Assembly: GCA_025769875.1 (NCBI GenBank)
Contig: JAGFNK010000130.1
Location: 52,640-116,639 of the forward strand
Source of the DNA: Russula earlei
Taxonomy: Eukaryota > Basidiomycota > Agaricomycetes > Russulales > Russulaceae
Direction: 5' to 3'
DNA: 64,000 nucleotides
This document shows, piece by piece, positions 11,633 to 24,009 of the stretch; position 1 is the stretch's first letter; every line of letters begins with the position of its first letter. The translations under genes were made by a program, and so were the position numbers. The notes below the pieces were generated by a model. It had not been told where the DNA came from and ran no database searches. It saw only the letters and a list, made by a program, of their open reading frames with translations.

Positions 11633-14303
11633 TCTGGTCTGAAACATCAATATCACTATACCGGCTCTCGTCGCATACATGCGCCTAAGGATGCCTATAA
11701 TAATCTGAGTATGCCCGGCGACAACCTGCTTACGAGATTTTGTGTACACTAGTTACCCATCAATGCCTTATGCGTAATCTTTCTTTCTCGGGCGTGCGCA
11801 TGCGTACCTTTGATGCCTGTCCTTCTTTTTGGCCTTGACGACGGGGAAAGCTTATCTGAGTCAGAGCCATGCCATGGGATCGAGTAACTTCTGGTAAGCG
11901 CTGTTTACAGTTTGCCATCATCTCACCAAGGGGTCGGATTCCGAATAACCAGCAGCACATCACTTACGACTAGCCTACCGGTTTGATGTGGAACTGTTCG
12001 GACATATACAGCCAAGCTGTGTTCTAACTTCTTGCTGCTGCTTCTGATCTTTTGGTATATGACCAAATCTGCTCGGTAACTGCCATGGAGTCTAGGAACA
12101 AACTAAAGCTAGCAGCAATTGGGGTGAGACTAGCACCCGGCCTTGTAGCGATCATCCTAATCTTCCGACCAGTACCGTCCATGGGGAGACAATCAACTTG
12201 CAAGGCGGCAATCATTTCCCACAGTGCCGTATTGGCATTGGCATTGGCATTGGATTGGATTGGATGCTCCACGACGCGAGGCAAACCTTGGAGGGATTGA
12301 GACTCGGGCGCGCGGACGAATTGTCCTGGCAAGGAAAGATAAACTAGCTCGAATCGGGGGTGTGAGTCATTCAGTCACGAAGGCGGTACGTCCTCAGTAG
12401 TATGCTTCGCGCGTGCAGCACGGGTACTGGCTTGGAGATTCCAGTTATGGGCTATGGGAGTCGGAGGAAGTATGAGCCATAATGAACACGAGGGCGCGCG
12501 TATCAAGAGAACCGTAGGGACGAGGGGTTTAGACGGGGATCAACCCGAGGACCAGGCTCGAGCGCCGTATCACAAGCCCGTCGCGCGCCTGGGAAGAACT
12601 GCACAGTTTGAGGCGTCGCCTTCGATAACCGTGGACCCAGGGGAAGGAATGCAGCAGCACAACGCGGACGGGCCAGGGGCAGACGGCACCTCGTCTGGGG
12701 CCTCGCGCGACAGCCTTGCCAATCCAACTCCTCCACAGGGGAACATTGACAAAACGACACAAGATCAAGGGTCAGGGTCCGTACGCGTGCCAGTGGGGCC
12801 CTGCTCTAGTGGTGGGTGCCACATCTGCCAAAAGGTGCCAGGTTACTATGATGGACTGCTGTTAACCCCTCCCCCCCGAAGTCGCTCGGGGCCATTTCAT
12901 TCTCGGCCAGCGCTTTTCCAGCGCCTGCGGTCCCGAACGTCCCAATGGTACTATCATCCCACGTCCGACCATCCGAGCCGTCGCGGTGCCCCCCGTGAGA
13001 GACATCACTATCTCTTTGCGGCGGCGCAAAGTGCCAGTGGGAACACCGCCGCTCGCCTGGATCGTACACGCGTGGCATTTGGGAAGTACGACCGTTGGCA
13101 CTCCTCAGCCTGACTGATTCCTGGGGTCTCACCCCGTCCATTTATCACTGCGGCAAACCCCATTTGTTGCGCCATGCCATGCAAACAAAGCTGTGTGTGG
13201 CCGGACGATTGTTGAGTTGATTGGATTGACCACGATCGATCGATCAACTTGCCGCGGTTTACGGGTGTGAATCACACGATGGGGCATGACTAGCATTTTC
13301 TCTGGCCTGTCATCGACTCATCGTGGGGCCTGTACGGGCAGTCCGCGTCATGAGACGAGACGGCGTCTTAGTCATCGATGCTGGTGGTCGTGCCGAGTAG
13401 AGACTCGGAGTACTTCGCTCTCAGTCGTTCATGAATTGACCCAAACACCGGTCCATCAAGTCAGTTATAAAAATTTCAAATGAAAACCCGTGGCGCGGCG
13501 AGCTGTGTCAACGGTACAGCATCGAGGAAACCCGAGGCCTGTCCGTTCTTGCTTCTTGTTGTCCTTGTTGTCCTCGTTCTGACTTAGGCAGCCTTAATGA
13601 AAATTTCTGATGGTGGCGCATTAGACGCTCGGGTGATAGAGGCGATCGCTGGGGTGTTCGTGGTGTGGACACAAGCCCCCCCTCTCCTGTCAATGGAGCC
13701 GCCGCGAGCGACGTCTCGTTACGAGTGTAAAAATTACGGAGCTGTGACATACAGTACTGTATCAGTGTTGGCAAATACTCAGCGAAGATCCTCCCACAGT
13801 CGCGAAGCACGATGATTCACAGAAAACCAATACGCTCTTTGGACACGTAGCGAAAAGTCATCAGGAAAAACCTGATGTGCTATCGAGTGATAATGTGAAA
13901 CGAGCAACGTAATTGTCATTGGCTTATTCTCTCGCTAATACGTGAGGTTTTCCTAATGAATGTGACGCACCACGGTACCACATCAAAACACCGTCTCTTC
14001 GCAGTGGAGCATAAGTACACCCATTACCCACCCGGTCCCTTTCCTTCAGTTTTCCAAACTGGCAGCCATCAACCAGAGTGCAGAGCAGGTTAAAGTGGCG
14101 GCCTTGTAGAATATGCACAAAAAGACCTCATGAGGCGCATCAGACATCTATAGTCGCGTTGAGCCATGAATCTATACGCCGTGGAACATAAGAATAATTC
14201 ACCGGATGACCTCTCTGACGGAGCCCTCTCACTCATCTCATGCCACTGAGCCCCAGATGATTGAATGGTGTGGTCACCAGCAGAATGAACCGTTTGTCGG
14301 TTG
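11633..14303. other. Intergenic stretch with no recognisable gene
   Basis: Contains an imperfect (TTGGCA)n run at about 12232-12262 and a GC-rich island at 12400-13200 with long overlapping frames on both strands, notably plus 12454-13113 (219 codons). None carries a motif I recognise, and the composition (Gly, Pro, Ser, Arg) looks like chance open frame in GC-rich DNA. 13400-14300 is less GC-rich and shows nothing coding. Confidence 0.4.
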
Positions 14304-15986
14304 TTATCGATAGGATGATGACCTGAAATTTAAGATTGAAGGTAACCCGTTATTAGCTGCGTCATGGCTTGAACCTTCTGACCGCTGAACCCCCCACCCA
14401 GCCGTAGACGATTGGAGGGTAGAGGGACCTGCAGAAATTATCGATTGCCGGTGGCTGTTGTTAAGAATGAGTTGTGGGATTGAAGGTGGCCCGTTAATAG
14501 CTGCGTCTTGAATTGGCGGCTGAACCTCAGAGATAGGACCTTGTCTGGGCGACCCGTCGGGACTGTTAGGGTCATGTGGGAGCAGGAAGGGACGAGTGAC
14601 GGAGAAAAGGATGACATTGAACAGGCCATTGGAGAGGTAGATCATGTCGACGAAAATTGTTGCACCGAAGGGGGTGGAATGGTGGGTAAAGGCACTATAG
14701 CGTACAATCGACAAAGGCAAAACCTGTGATAGTAGGTCAGAAAAGCCCAAGAGTTCAGTACCTAGATAGAAACACTAACGGCAATGATATAGACAGCTGG
14801 GTAGCTGGATGGCCAGAAGTCAGGAGACGAGTTGTGGGAGAGAACAGAAAGATGTCTCACTAAAGTAGGCCATATGCTCGCCTGGAAGCCATATCACTGA
14901 TCTCCTGTCGTACAGGCGGTCGGTATATGCGCCACCCTTTCGTCGCAATGTACCCCTTGATGTATAAGAAGACTATGGAGTAGATCACGATATTGATCCC
15001 TGCGGTCATCCACATGGCAGCGTAGTCCAAAACAATACGGTGGACTGAGTATCTAGCTGCAATCCAGCACCCTGCGACAGGTCAAAACCAGTCCTCCAAT
15101 AGAGACACATGGCGCGCTTACAATAACCTGTAGGGCCATAGAAGTGATACGCCCCATGGGCACCTATGTCGACGGCCACCAAAAGGCCAATAACGATCCA
15201 CAAACAGACAACGAATATGAGACCGCGACGCAAGCTCTTTCTGCGCTCGTAATCATCGGCGACTTGGGCTTCTCCTGAGAAACAGAGTACATAGAGAGTA
15301 TAAAATGCGATGGCCTTGAACGATTGGTTAGAAAGTGCAAAGTACAATAAAATGGACCACCGACCAGAGTCCTGAAGTGTCATAATTCGAGAGTGAGGTT
15401 TCCATATTGATGATGCCAATACGTCCATAACTTACGACAGAGCTACACCAACATCAGCGGCTTGCTTGACGGCACCTAAGTGCGGAGTCAGTATCCTTTC
15501 TGTGACATAATCAGAAACTTCAAGAGATTGTACCTTGAGCGACACAGAAAGGGCTAGCATATACAGTCTATATGCCGTGGGGAAATGAGGACAGTCAACG
15601 GAGGCGGATATATACGTACGCCATCTACTGCCCACTTGATATTCATGAGGCCACCTGAACAAATATTCGGTAAGTGGACATATCAACCTTGAAATAGCTT
15701 ACCTGTGGCCTGAACCAGATCCGCCCCCAGCTGATTGAGAAATAGTATCTCGGTGGCACCGCCAATCCTCCACCTCCGACGGGAACCAGGAAGTATGGTA
15801 AGTGCACTATACTTTTTTTAAAAAAGGAAAAACTAGTCAATCGGAATTTTCGACAGCGGTGTGTGGGTTACACACAGTGATGTATGACAGGAGGGCAATG
15901 ATAGCGCTTGCAGATACGGCAGACGTATGCGCTAGGAGGAGCACGCCCTCGCGCTGGTTGAACGTGAAGTGCGCTGCCGACGGCAT
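14304..15986 (-). CDS. Seven-transmembrane receptor, fungal GPCR-like
   Basis: Multi-exon gene for a plasma-membrane 7TM protein of the kind found in many copies in mushroom genomes. The ATG at 15986 opens with MPSAAHFTFNQREGVLLLAH, then TM1 (SAVSASAIIALLSYITV). Later exons on the minus strand contain GLMNIKWAVDG and GAVKQAADVGVAL, both of which I associate with fungal 7TM receptors. They are followed by FYTLYVLCFSGEAQ, the helix LIFVVCLWIVIGLLVAVDIG with GAHGAYHFYGPTGY, and TM6-TM7 with FGATIFVDMIYLSNGLFNV. The cytoplasmic tail after SVTRPFLLPHD is Ser/Pro-rich and ends at 14304. About five introns are needed. Ligand and G-protein coupling are unknown. Confidence 0.78.
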
Positions 15987-18639
15987 ATCGCCTGAGCGCC
16001 TGGGAGCGTTTGTGGAAATGGAATCTAGAAGAGAACAGGTGTTTTCTGAAAGGGAATCATCGTAAAAGATCCCTTTTTATTTCCGTCTGAGCCAGGGGGA
16101 TCTGGGGTTTCCAGAGTCGTGTATTCGACTGCTGTGTGACCTATTGGTCGGATCCATACAGTCATCAGGTCAGTCGATGGACCGGGAACACGGTGTAGTA
16201 GACCAAGATGGTAGATCATCCATCATTGATGGGATGGCTGGCAGTCCTTGTTTATGTAAGTTCCTGTGCGCCACGCGTGACTCCATCCCTCTCTCCGGAC
16301 TCTCAAGCTCGTTGGTGTAGTGTAGAATGTAGATACAGCGCGTGTACCTCAATTGAACCCAAGTTGTCTTGTAAATGCCTGCGATCTCTCATGTCTAGGC
16401 AAGCCCATCCATGTGCCCCAGTTCGTTCCTCACGGCCTTCTGACCTTATCTTGTCCTGTCACTCTGCCTGCCAGCCTCCTGACGCGTGACGTTCTGCACT
16501 AGCAAGCTCGCTTGTGTTGCGCGCTCCGCTTTACTCACAACATTCTTCGTGTCCCAAGCATCGCCTAAGTTTCCCCACCCCCTTTACTTCGTTCTTTTTC
16601 GGCTTCTAATGACGTGCTCCTCGGGGTACAGAACCCCTCTGTAGGGTGTTCCACCTGGCCGGCCTCGGAATCACGGAATCACGCGCCGCAGGCCAAGCGC
16701 TCAGTCTCGCGTCCTCAATCCTCCTTTCCTCTCTTTATCACCAACTGTTGTCCCTCACTTCCTTTCCTCTCGACTCTCCCACCGTCCTCACCCGGCCTCG
16801 ACCCTTTCTTCAAGACTCTGCGCCACGCCCCTCACACTCTTCTCAACGTCATCACCGCCGTATGCGAGGGTTCGCAGCCCTTAGCGCGCCTCGCCAACGC
16901 CTCCCTCGCGCGCGTCGCGCTTTCCTCAAGAACATTTGCAGGGCTTTATTATTAGTTGGGAAGTACCTCTCATGCCATAGGTGCGATACGTGTTTCACTT
17001 CCTTTCATGCGTTCTCAGTTGTTCTTTGTCCTTCATTCCTTGTCTTTGTGTTTCAGACTCGCTCGGTCTCGGATATTTTCCATAGTCTTTACATTTCTAC
17101 TCCTCCTGTATTTAAAGCATTGGCTACCTCTCTTGAAAGAGAATAATCTCCAGTCGCCTTCCTCCTTGTCTGCCCTGTCCCTAAGTGCTAAGCTTGCTCC
17201 CTGTCTGTCACTCTGTCCTCATCCAACATCACGAACTCAAGCGTACCGATCCAGCGCGCTACACTACGTAGCACCGACATGAGATGTAGTAATAACATGT
17301 TCATGTGGGGTGATACCGAGCATCACTGAAGTTGCTGGTGCAGATTCTATTGCCTTCTGGCCACGACAACCAGTAGTTCGACGTGATTGTAGCAGGCTTG
17401 ATGGAGGGCGCGCGAGTGAACCAGTGGGGTGACGATGTGCGTGGTGTCGACGGTTTTTCTGTGATCCGTGTTTCTTCGCCTGCTGGCATGATTCTTGGCG
17501 TGATTCTCCTCGGCCTCAAGTTCTTCTATAAGGCAATGACGAAGGAGGCGGTGGTTGCGCGTGACTTCAGCCGGGCAAGACGGCGTGTTGGTGAGAGGCA
17601 AATGCTGGGGCACGGCAGGATCGTAAAACAGAGGCGGCGGTAGAGCGTAATGTGGAGAGGCGGGCGGGAGCAGCAAGCGATAGGTCTAACACGTGCGCGC
17701 AAGCGGGGACGATTCGAGGGGGACAGACAAAGATGAAACCTGACGCCCGAACGGAAGCATACCATACAATGGGTAGCGAGGGACTGAGAGACGCGAGTGA
17801 AGGCGAACCCTGGGGCAGTGAATTAGGAGACAAGGGTGATGGCCAGGCGAGGTGGCGTCTTGGGGAGGGGGCCGCGCTTGCAGCAGAATCAGGGAGGAGG
17901 CGATGGAGATGATGAGTCGGGGAAGGGACACGGGCAGCATTTTGAGGCCCCTGGCGAACCGATGTAGCATGGCTCGCAGAGCGGCACAACGTCCGTCGTT
18001 TTTCAACCGTCCATATTCCAGGTGTCAGCACCGGTTCCACGATGGGGATCAACTTGAAAATGAAGCTTTGGCTGATCCCACGTCGTAGGAACATGGATGC
18101 CAGTACAACTGACGCCTCACCTTTCGTCCAAGAGGAAGAATACGTGTACATGCAGACAAGCCAGGGGCTGACAGCGAGGCAGAGTGCATCCCCGCATCTC
18201 GAGGGTCTGGTGCGACGAACCCTGCTTGGAATCAATTTCAACTCCACAGGGGCAAAAGACGATATCGACGGCCTGGATCAGCGCGTGACGCGCTCTAGAT
18301 CTGTTCTAGTGGGTGCCAGTGGGTGGATCCAGAGCTGCCATGATGGACAGATGCCAGGCTTATCAGCTGTTCATTTCACAGGCGCTTCTCTTTCTCCCGT
18401 CCCGAATTCGCTAATCCTCCCCTGCCAGACAACATGTAGTACAGCCTCGGGCCCCTATCATGGGTCGACCTCGAAGGCGTCACACAGGTCCCACAGGTAA
18501 CAGAACCTCCCCAATTCACACCCCACTGCCACGTCTGGACGTTGGTGCCATCTTCGGCTCTGCATGAGATGATCAGACGCAAAAATGGGACGACGGCTCG
18601 CCGTGGTCGCACACGCGGGGCATCGGGAGCAGGATTGTG
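15987..18639. other. Intergenic stretch with no recognisable gene
   Basis: A C/T-rich tract covers about 16500-16830 on the plus strand, like the leader of a fungal gene, followed by AT-richer sequence. Candidate frames such as plus 16646-17146, plus 17383-17643 (one possible membrane segment) and minus 17567-18247 show no family motif. I leave them unannotated. Confidence 0.35.
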
Positions 18640-19217
18640 GGCACCACAGCGAGCCTGCCTGCCTCCATTCATCCCTGCCAGTTTCTTCATTTATTTGTTC
18701 TTCCTGGTCAGTCGCTGCACAGCAACAATCTCCGTTTTCTGCGCCATGCAAAGCTGTGCGTTGACGGATTGAAAATTGGAGGCAACACGATGTGAATGTT
18801 CCCAACTTTGCGTCGAATCTCCGTGGGAGTTGTACGGGCACGTCCACGTATTGGCGAGGATGGCATTGTCAGTCATAGACGACGCAGTCCACTGGCAATG
18901 GATGACACTACATAGATTACACGTGACCTTTGTATGACATCATATGCACTGCAGTGTTAACTTTTTTTTTCTTTTTTTTAAATCTGAATCTGTATACTTC
19001 AGGCTAAGTCAGTCACCGCTACAAATTACAGCTGGAAAGATGCTATGTCAGGACTTGTTGTGTTACGTGAGCAAAGTCCTCCGCCGTTGGAGTAGAAGCA
19101 ATCAGATCACAGGTACCGTCATGCGTTTGTCCTTAGAGTGGTATGATGATTGGGGATAGGCTGAGGGATGGGAGCATCAGTGGGCGAGGTATCCTTGGCA
19201 TATGGTGCCGCGCTTGA
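18640..19217 (+). repeat. Dispersed duplication, copy 1
   Basis: The same sequence occurs in inverted orientation at 34602-35413. The shared part runs from the GTGGGCACCACAG junction near 18640 to GCGCTT at about 19217. Shared landmarks are the short minus-strand frame SVNAQLCMAQKTEIVAVQR, CACGTGACCTTTGTAT, GTCAGTCACCG and GGATAGGCTGAGGGATGGGA. Copy 1 lacks about 212 bp found in copy 2 (34694-34905). It also differs by inversion of an AT-rich block at 18953-18998. It lies directly downstream of the DUF6535 gene, so it may be that gene's 3' flank duplicated, or a separate short element. Confidence 0.8.
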
Positions 19218-19284
19218 AACAGCCATCTGCTGCTGCTGCTTCTGTCCAGCAGATGAGGCAACGGTCGGGAAGGTTAATAATGCG

Positions 19285-21737
19285 TTAGGGCATGTCAACG
19301 ACATCACCTGGGTCAAGTGGAGGAAGGGGTGGTAGATGAGGGCCAGTGGAAGGAGTGGCAACTACTGGAATGGGCTCGGATGCTGGGAAAGGGTGGGGAA
19401 TATCTGGGAGGACAGGAGGGCTTTCTGCGGTTTCGCTAGTATGTGCGTGGGGGAATGGATCGTCAGTTGGAACGACGTTTTGGTCCTGGACGACCATTTC
19501 CCTCCTTCCAGGAACGGAAGCGTCCACTAGAGAAGAAACTCCGGCAACTGCACGCAGGAGATCAGGGGACAAGGATGGTCCGTGTGCAGGAGGGGGGTGG
19601 TGTGAAAATGAAGCAAATCCTGGGATTGTATATGGTAGGTGTAGAGGGCTACTAATACCAAGGTTGGACTGAAGTTCAACGACTGAGGGTCGAAGCTGGG
19701 CGTTGGAGATATCACTGAGCTGAGTATGAAGAGGGGCGGGAAAACCGATGACAGTAGAAGCGGCCAATTCTTGACAATGGCTGTCAATCTTGCAAAATGG
19801 ATACGAAGTTGGCTCGAAAGGGTTGAAGTAGAGATCACTGCTGGACGCAGTTAGGGTAGTATCGGTGTCTGGATGTAAGGCGACATAGAGATGGCGAATC
19901 TCCCTGAGAATGTCAACAAGATCGCAGTAATGCCCTATGTCCATTGCTTCCTGAACCATTTGATTCCACAATGCACAAAAGTCGTGCTGGACTTCAGGAA
20001 GAGCATCGAGTATGTGAAATTGTGTAAGTGACCACCGAAGCAATCCCATCCATGACTCGGAACGAATAGCTTGGCGGGTGACGTGGACAAAGATGGCAAA
20101 TGCGACGCTATCACGGCCATGGTCGATGCAGTCTCGAAGGACAGGTTGCGGTAAGCCTATTTGGTCCTCAGCGAGCGCAATCCACGACTCGTCGTGTTCT
20201 CCAACATTCCCCAGGATCCAGACAATTCCGTGTCGCACATATTGAGTGATACGTTCGTCATCGTTATGGCTCCAGCGTGCCAGTGCCTGCCCCGTCTCAA
20301 TGGATGGTGGTATTTGATTCCACAAGTCGCGCAGGGTTTTAGAAATTGGAATCATGGGACGGAAGCTGGGAGGCGAACCGAGTATCATCTTCATGATGTT
20401 CATGCTGATGTCGCGCCGACGTACTTTAACCGACTCCAGGACTACATTGGATGCCAAAGTACGTTGCAGGAATCCATCCAACGCCTTCCAGAACCTAGCG
20501 TAGAGCGAAAAGGAGAAATGTCTTTCAAGATCTTTCACGAGCCTTGAATCGAAGAAACCCGGGATGGCCTTGAAGAACGTTTCGAGTGTGTCATCTTCGC
20601 CCAGAGTACTGACTGTCCAATCCAAGATCCGAATATCGATCTCCGATGACAGTTCCAAAGCAGTTTCCTCTGCCGCTTTCTCCACACCCCCTAAGATCCA
20701 CTCCTGATACCGATCACTTAAGTCACGAAAGTGCTCCCTGGTCCCATAAGTATCGTAACTACGAGAAGCACGAAGTTTATAGACCACATAAAGTATGCCG
20801 GCATAAAGCCACCAGACTGGCGCAGAAAGGGGTGCGTAGTACGGGCTATCATGGCGGAATATTGGCATGAGTGTGATGCTTCCGTACACCATGGAGAAGA
20901 CCGCGATCAAAAAGGTCACTAGAATGGAGATAGTATGGTTGACATTGAACAAAAAAATCATGAGACCACAGAAGAATAGGAACAGGGAGAGGTGTAGCAG
21001 CAACGGCAATGCCTCGACTGCCAAGGGAATACGCAACTTGTCCTTGCCTTCGGCAAAAAAAGCACGCATCCGTGCTCGCTTCTCTGGACCGCACCGCGGC
21101 GGCTGAGTGATCTTGATATATCGACGAGCCCATTGATGTAAGGATGTTGCCAGCATGGCACAAGTAAGACTGATAATGAGGCTCAGAAACCACAGTGAAT
21201 TTACCCAAATTGCGTATGTTGGAGGAGAGAACGGAGATGGTCTAGCAATAGCGGAGGGAGTGGGTGCACGTGGTGCGCTTGGGTCAGCGAGGAACAGATA
21301 TATATTCTCGAGATAGAATGCCGAGGTATCCTGCGGGTTTTGCCTCAGGTCCGGGACAGACACGGTAAGCAGTGCAGCGACAGCAGCAGAGAATAAGCCG
21401 GTCTATAATGCTCAAGGTTATGTGTGCACGAGCACGAATGAGGACAGGACAACTCACGAAAATCAGCAGGCCATCGGCGTCTTTTTGCCAGCGCTTTGTC
21501 ATCTTATTGTCTTCTTCCTCCGCAATCTTAGAGTACATAGAGAATAGCTGCCCAGAGCTATCAGAAAAGGTAGATTCTCCCTGGGGTGGCTGTGGTGTCT
21601 CATCCGGTGCTGGCTGCAGCTGTTGTTGGGGCTCGCCTACTGCGGACGCTTGTGAAAATGAGCGAGGAGAGGGCGAAGGGGAGATACACACCTGGGCTGT
21701 TCCCACCCTGAAAATCTTGGTCAGGGGTTCTAGTCAT
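19285..21737 (-). CDS. DUF6535-domain membrane protein
   Basis: Large protein of a family expanded in mushroom genomes; function unknown. The likely start at 21737 gives MTRTPDQDFQGG, with introns before VRSRRAPTT-type sequence and after WQKDADGLLIF. The next exon starts TGLFSAAVAALLTVSVPDLR and runs open to 19285. The WxxDxDGxLIF and TGLFSA..A pattern and the following YLENIYLFLADPS are what I recognise as DUF6535. Membrane segments follow in VNSLWFLSLIISLTCAMLAT, LLLHLSLFLFFCGLMIFLFN, ISILVTFLIAVFSMVYGSI and WWLYAGILYVVYK. After them comes a long alpha-helical cytosolic part of about 350 residues and a Pro-rich C-terminus. The frame is intact over 2 kb, so the gene is probably functional. 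Confidence 0.8.
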
Positions 21738-22040
21738 TGGGTAACGATTAAGCGTATATAGAGCTCGAACGGATAGCTCGAAACAGAGTGGCAGCTGACT
21801 TTTAGCGGCGGGTTGGATGATCAAGAATTACTATAAAAGGCAATTGGGTTGGCAAGAGAATCGGGGGTTCAATCACACGTTAAATTACACATATAAGCAA
21901 GTTAACCATAACATAACTACTTACCTTTTTCCCCTGCCAAATCAAAAACAAATGTTATCCTGTTTCTGATTGACTGGCACACCATCTGCCCCATCCACTC
22001 CATCCGCTGCTTCTGGCCTGAGCACCCCTTGCATGACACA
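21738..22040. other. Short non-coding gap between DUF6535 gene and foldback element
   Basis: About 300 bp of moderately AT-rich DNA. It should hold the DUF6535 promoter: ATAAAAG-like sequence lies near 21833 on the plus strand but no clear minus-strand TATA. Nothing coding seen. Confidence 0.4.
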
Positions 22041-22079
22041 ACATTTACTGTCGTTTTCACGTGACCTTGCACTTGCCAT

Positions 22080-22680
22080 TTTTGGATGTCATTTCGAGTG
22101 CAAAATAAAACTGCTATATCTCAACAGTTTCTCAACAGATTGCCTTGAAACTTTGACAGTAGAACCTTATATGTTGTATCAGGTGCAGCTAAAATATGGG
22201 AGCCTAATATCTAGTTCTTGAAATGTCGATTTTCGGGTGGTGACATGAGTGCAAAACTTTGAACTGCCATATCTCAACTGTTTCTGAACCAATTGACTTG
22301 AAACTTCAACAGTGGGATCCCATGTACTGTATCTAGGTGCAGCCCAAGAGTTGGGGTCTGATTCTTAGTTTTTGAAGTTTCGGTTTTTGGGTGTGATCTG
22401 AGTTCGAAATTTCAATCTGCCATATCTCAACCGTTTCTCAATAGATTGCCTTGAAACGTGGACAGTGGGACCTTATGTACTGTATCTAGGTGCAGCGAAA
22501 ATATGGGAGCCTAATATTCAGTTTTTGAAGTTTCGAGTTTTGGGTGCCAAGCTGCGTGCGAAATTTCGTACTGCCATGTCTCAACCATTTCTCAATGGAT
22601 TGTCTTGAAACTTGGACAGTGGAACCTCATGCACTGTAGCTAGATGTTTCACTTGTTGGATGTTCACATTTTGGGGTGCC
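22080..22680 (+). repeat. Tandem ~153-bp repeat, four units (left foldback arm)
   Basis: Unit starts are near 22080, 22231, 22385 and 22538 (spacings 151-154). Each unit contains CATATCTCAACNGTTTCT, a CCTTGAAAC-type motif, a GTGGGACC-type motif, a CTGTATCTAGGTGCAG-type motif and GTTTTTGAAGTTTCG. The last unit diverges in its final third. Units are roughly 75-85% alike by eye. Confidence 0.85.
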
Positions 22681-23780
22681 AACCCCAAGCATGATAATAT
22701 TACATTATCCCTACAGCTGAATCCATCCATCCATGGTATGATATGACTATTACAACTGTACCGCGCGAGAAGGGCACACTTAAGTTCATGGGGCTGGACA
22801 AGGACTGAGGGAAGAGTGAAAGAGACAAAATTGAAATGATGACGCGAGGCGTGCGTTGAGGCAGCAATAGGCATCGGCACGGGTACATGTGCATGTAGCT
22901 TCTTCAGTGAGTCTTCGGCCTCACGCGCACGTGGTCACATCGTCGCAAAGGGGGGTGTGCACGTTCTGAGGTGTTGCCATGCGTTGGAACGCGGGCACAG
23001 TGCGGGGAAGCAGGAGGGAGGAGTGTGCTTGTGTCGTGTGTCAAATGTGTCGTCGCGACGTGGTGTTGCCAGGCGTCGGCCGTGTTGCTGATATTGGTGC
23101 TGCTGCTGCTGTTGTTGTCGTTGATCCTGGTGCTGCTGTCATGGCAGAGGCTGAGGCGTGGTCATTTGAGGCAATGGGGTGGCGAGAGGCAAGGGCATAG
23201 GCGATGGCGTTATGGAAAAGCGTGAGCGTCTGAGGGGGTGACTTGCGTGTTGCTCGTGCTGTCATCTTGTGGGCGCGGCGACGAGGTCTTCGCCACTGCA
23301 GGTGATGGCAGTGCTCGTGGGTGAGGTTGTACGTATGGATGGGGATGCGGTGGAAGGGGAGGAGTGGTGCGGCGTGGTGCTTGCATCGGCGACTTCTCCT
23401 GTGGCGACATCGTGGTGGTGGCTGGTGATCTTTCTGCGGGGCAGCGTTGAGGTAATGATGGGCAATGCTGGATGTGCGGGAACCGCAGGGACAATGGGAG
23501 CGGGCGATGTGAAGGCATGACATTTCAGCAACCATACCCGCTGTTATGGGGCAGGGTGGGGAACGCGGCGGCGTGGGTTTTGCCTGGAGTCGTGTAGAAG
23601 CGCGGCTGTGTGCGCGCATACGTTGGGCAGCAGAGAGGTGATGTCGTGCCAGGCGGGAGAGCGGGTAAACGCGCGCACGCACCGAGGGGGTCCAGGGGGC
23701 GTGATCCATTCATCGTGAAGGGAAGTAGGATGTTCACATCCTCAGAAAGTGCCGAAGAGTGTCCTGCCGGTGAGAAGGGA

Positions 23781-24009
23781 CTGAGCGCGACGTGTCCACA
23801 GCGACGTCGCTCAGAGGTGCCTTGGACTCCGATGTTGAGGATGCAAGAAGTAGACCTGTCTCTTCAAAGGTCTCCTGGATTGCCATCATTTGATACAAAT
23901 CATCCTGCTTCCTGTTGCGGTTGCCTCCAGGAGAGACCTGGGTGATACGGACTGTGGGTGGGATCAGCCAAAGGTACGCGCACGATGTCACCACCACTTG
24001 GATAAGCAA
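23781..24009 (-). pseudogene. Nudix hydrolase exon fragment in the foldback loop
   Basis: The minus strand encodes VSPGGNRNRKQDDLYQMMAI followed by QETFEETGLLLASS. This fits the Nudix box GX5EX7REUXEEXGU at its second half (QETFEETGLL), with Gln where the motif has Arg. FPGGN..xKQDD before the box recalls the NUDT19-like subgroup of fungi. The frame stays open a short way into the left arm and then ends. Only this piece is present; upstream sequence in other frames may be more of the gene, broken. It is most simply a host-gene fragment picked up by the element. Confidence 0.6.

Noticed and set aside
12454..13113. 219-codon open frame on the plus strand
   Set aside because: Low-complexity composition, with similar open frames on the opposite strand; looks like GC-driven chance.
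17567..18247. 226-codon open frame on the minus strand
   Set aside because: Ser/Pro/Arg-rich without domains; no promoter or splice support.
22080..22680. Regular repeats considered as a CRISPR array
   Set aside because: Units are contiguous ~153-bp tandem repeats without spacers, in a eukaryotic genome.
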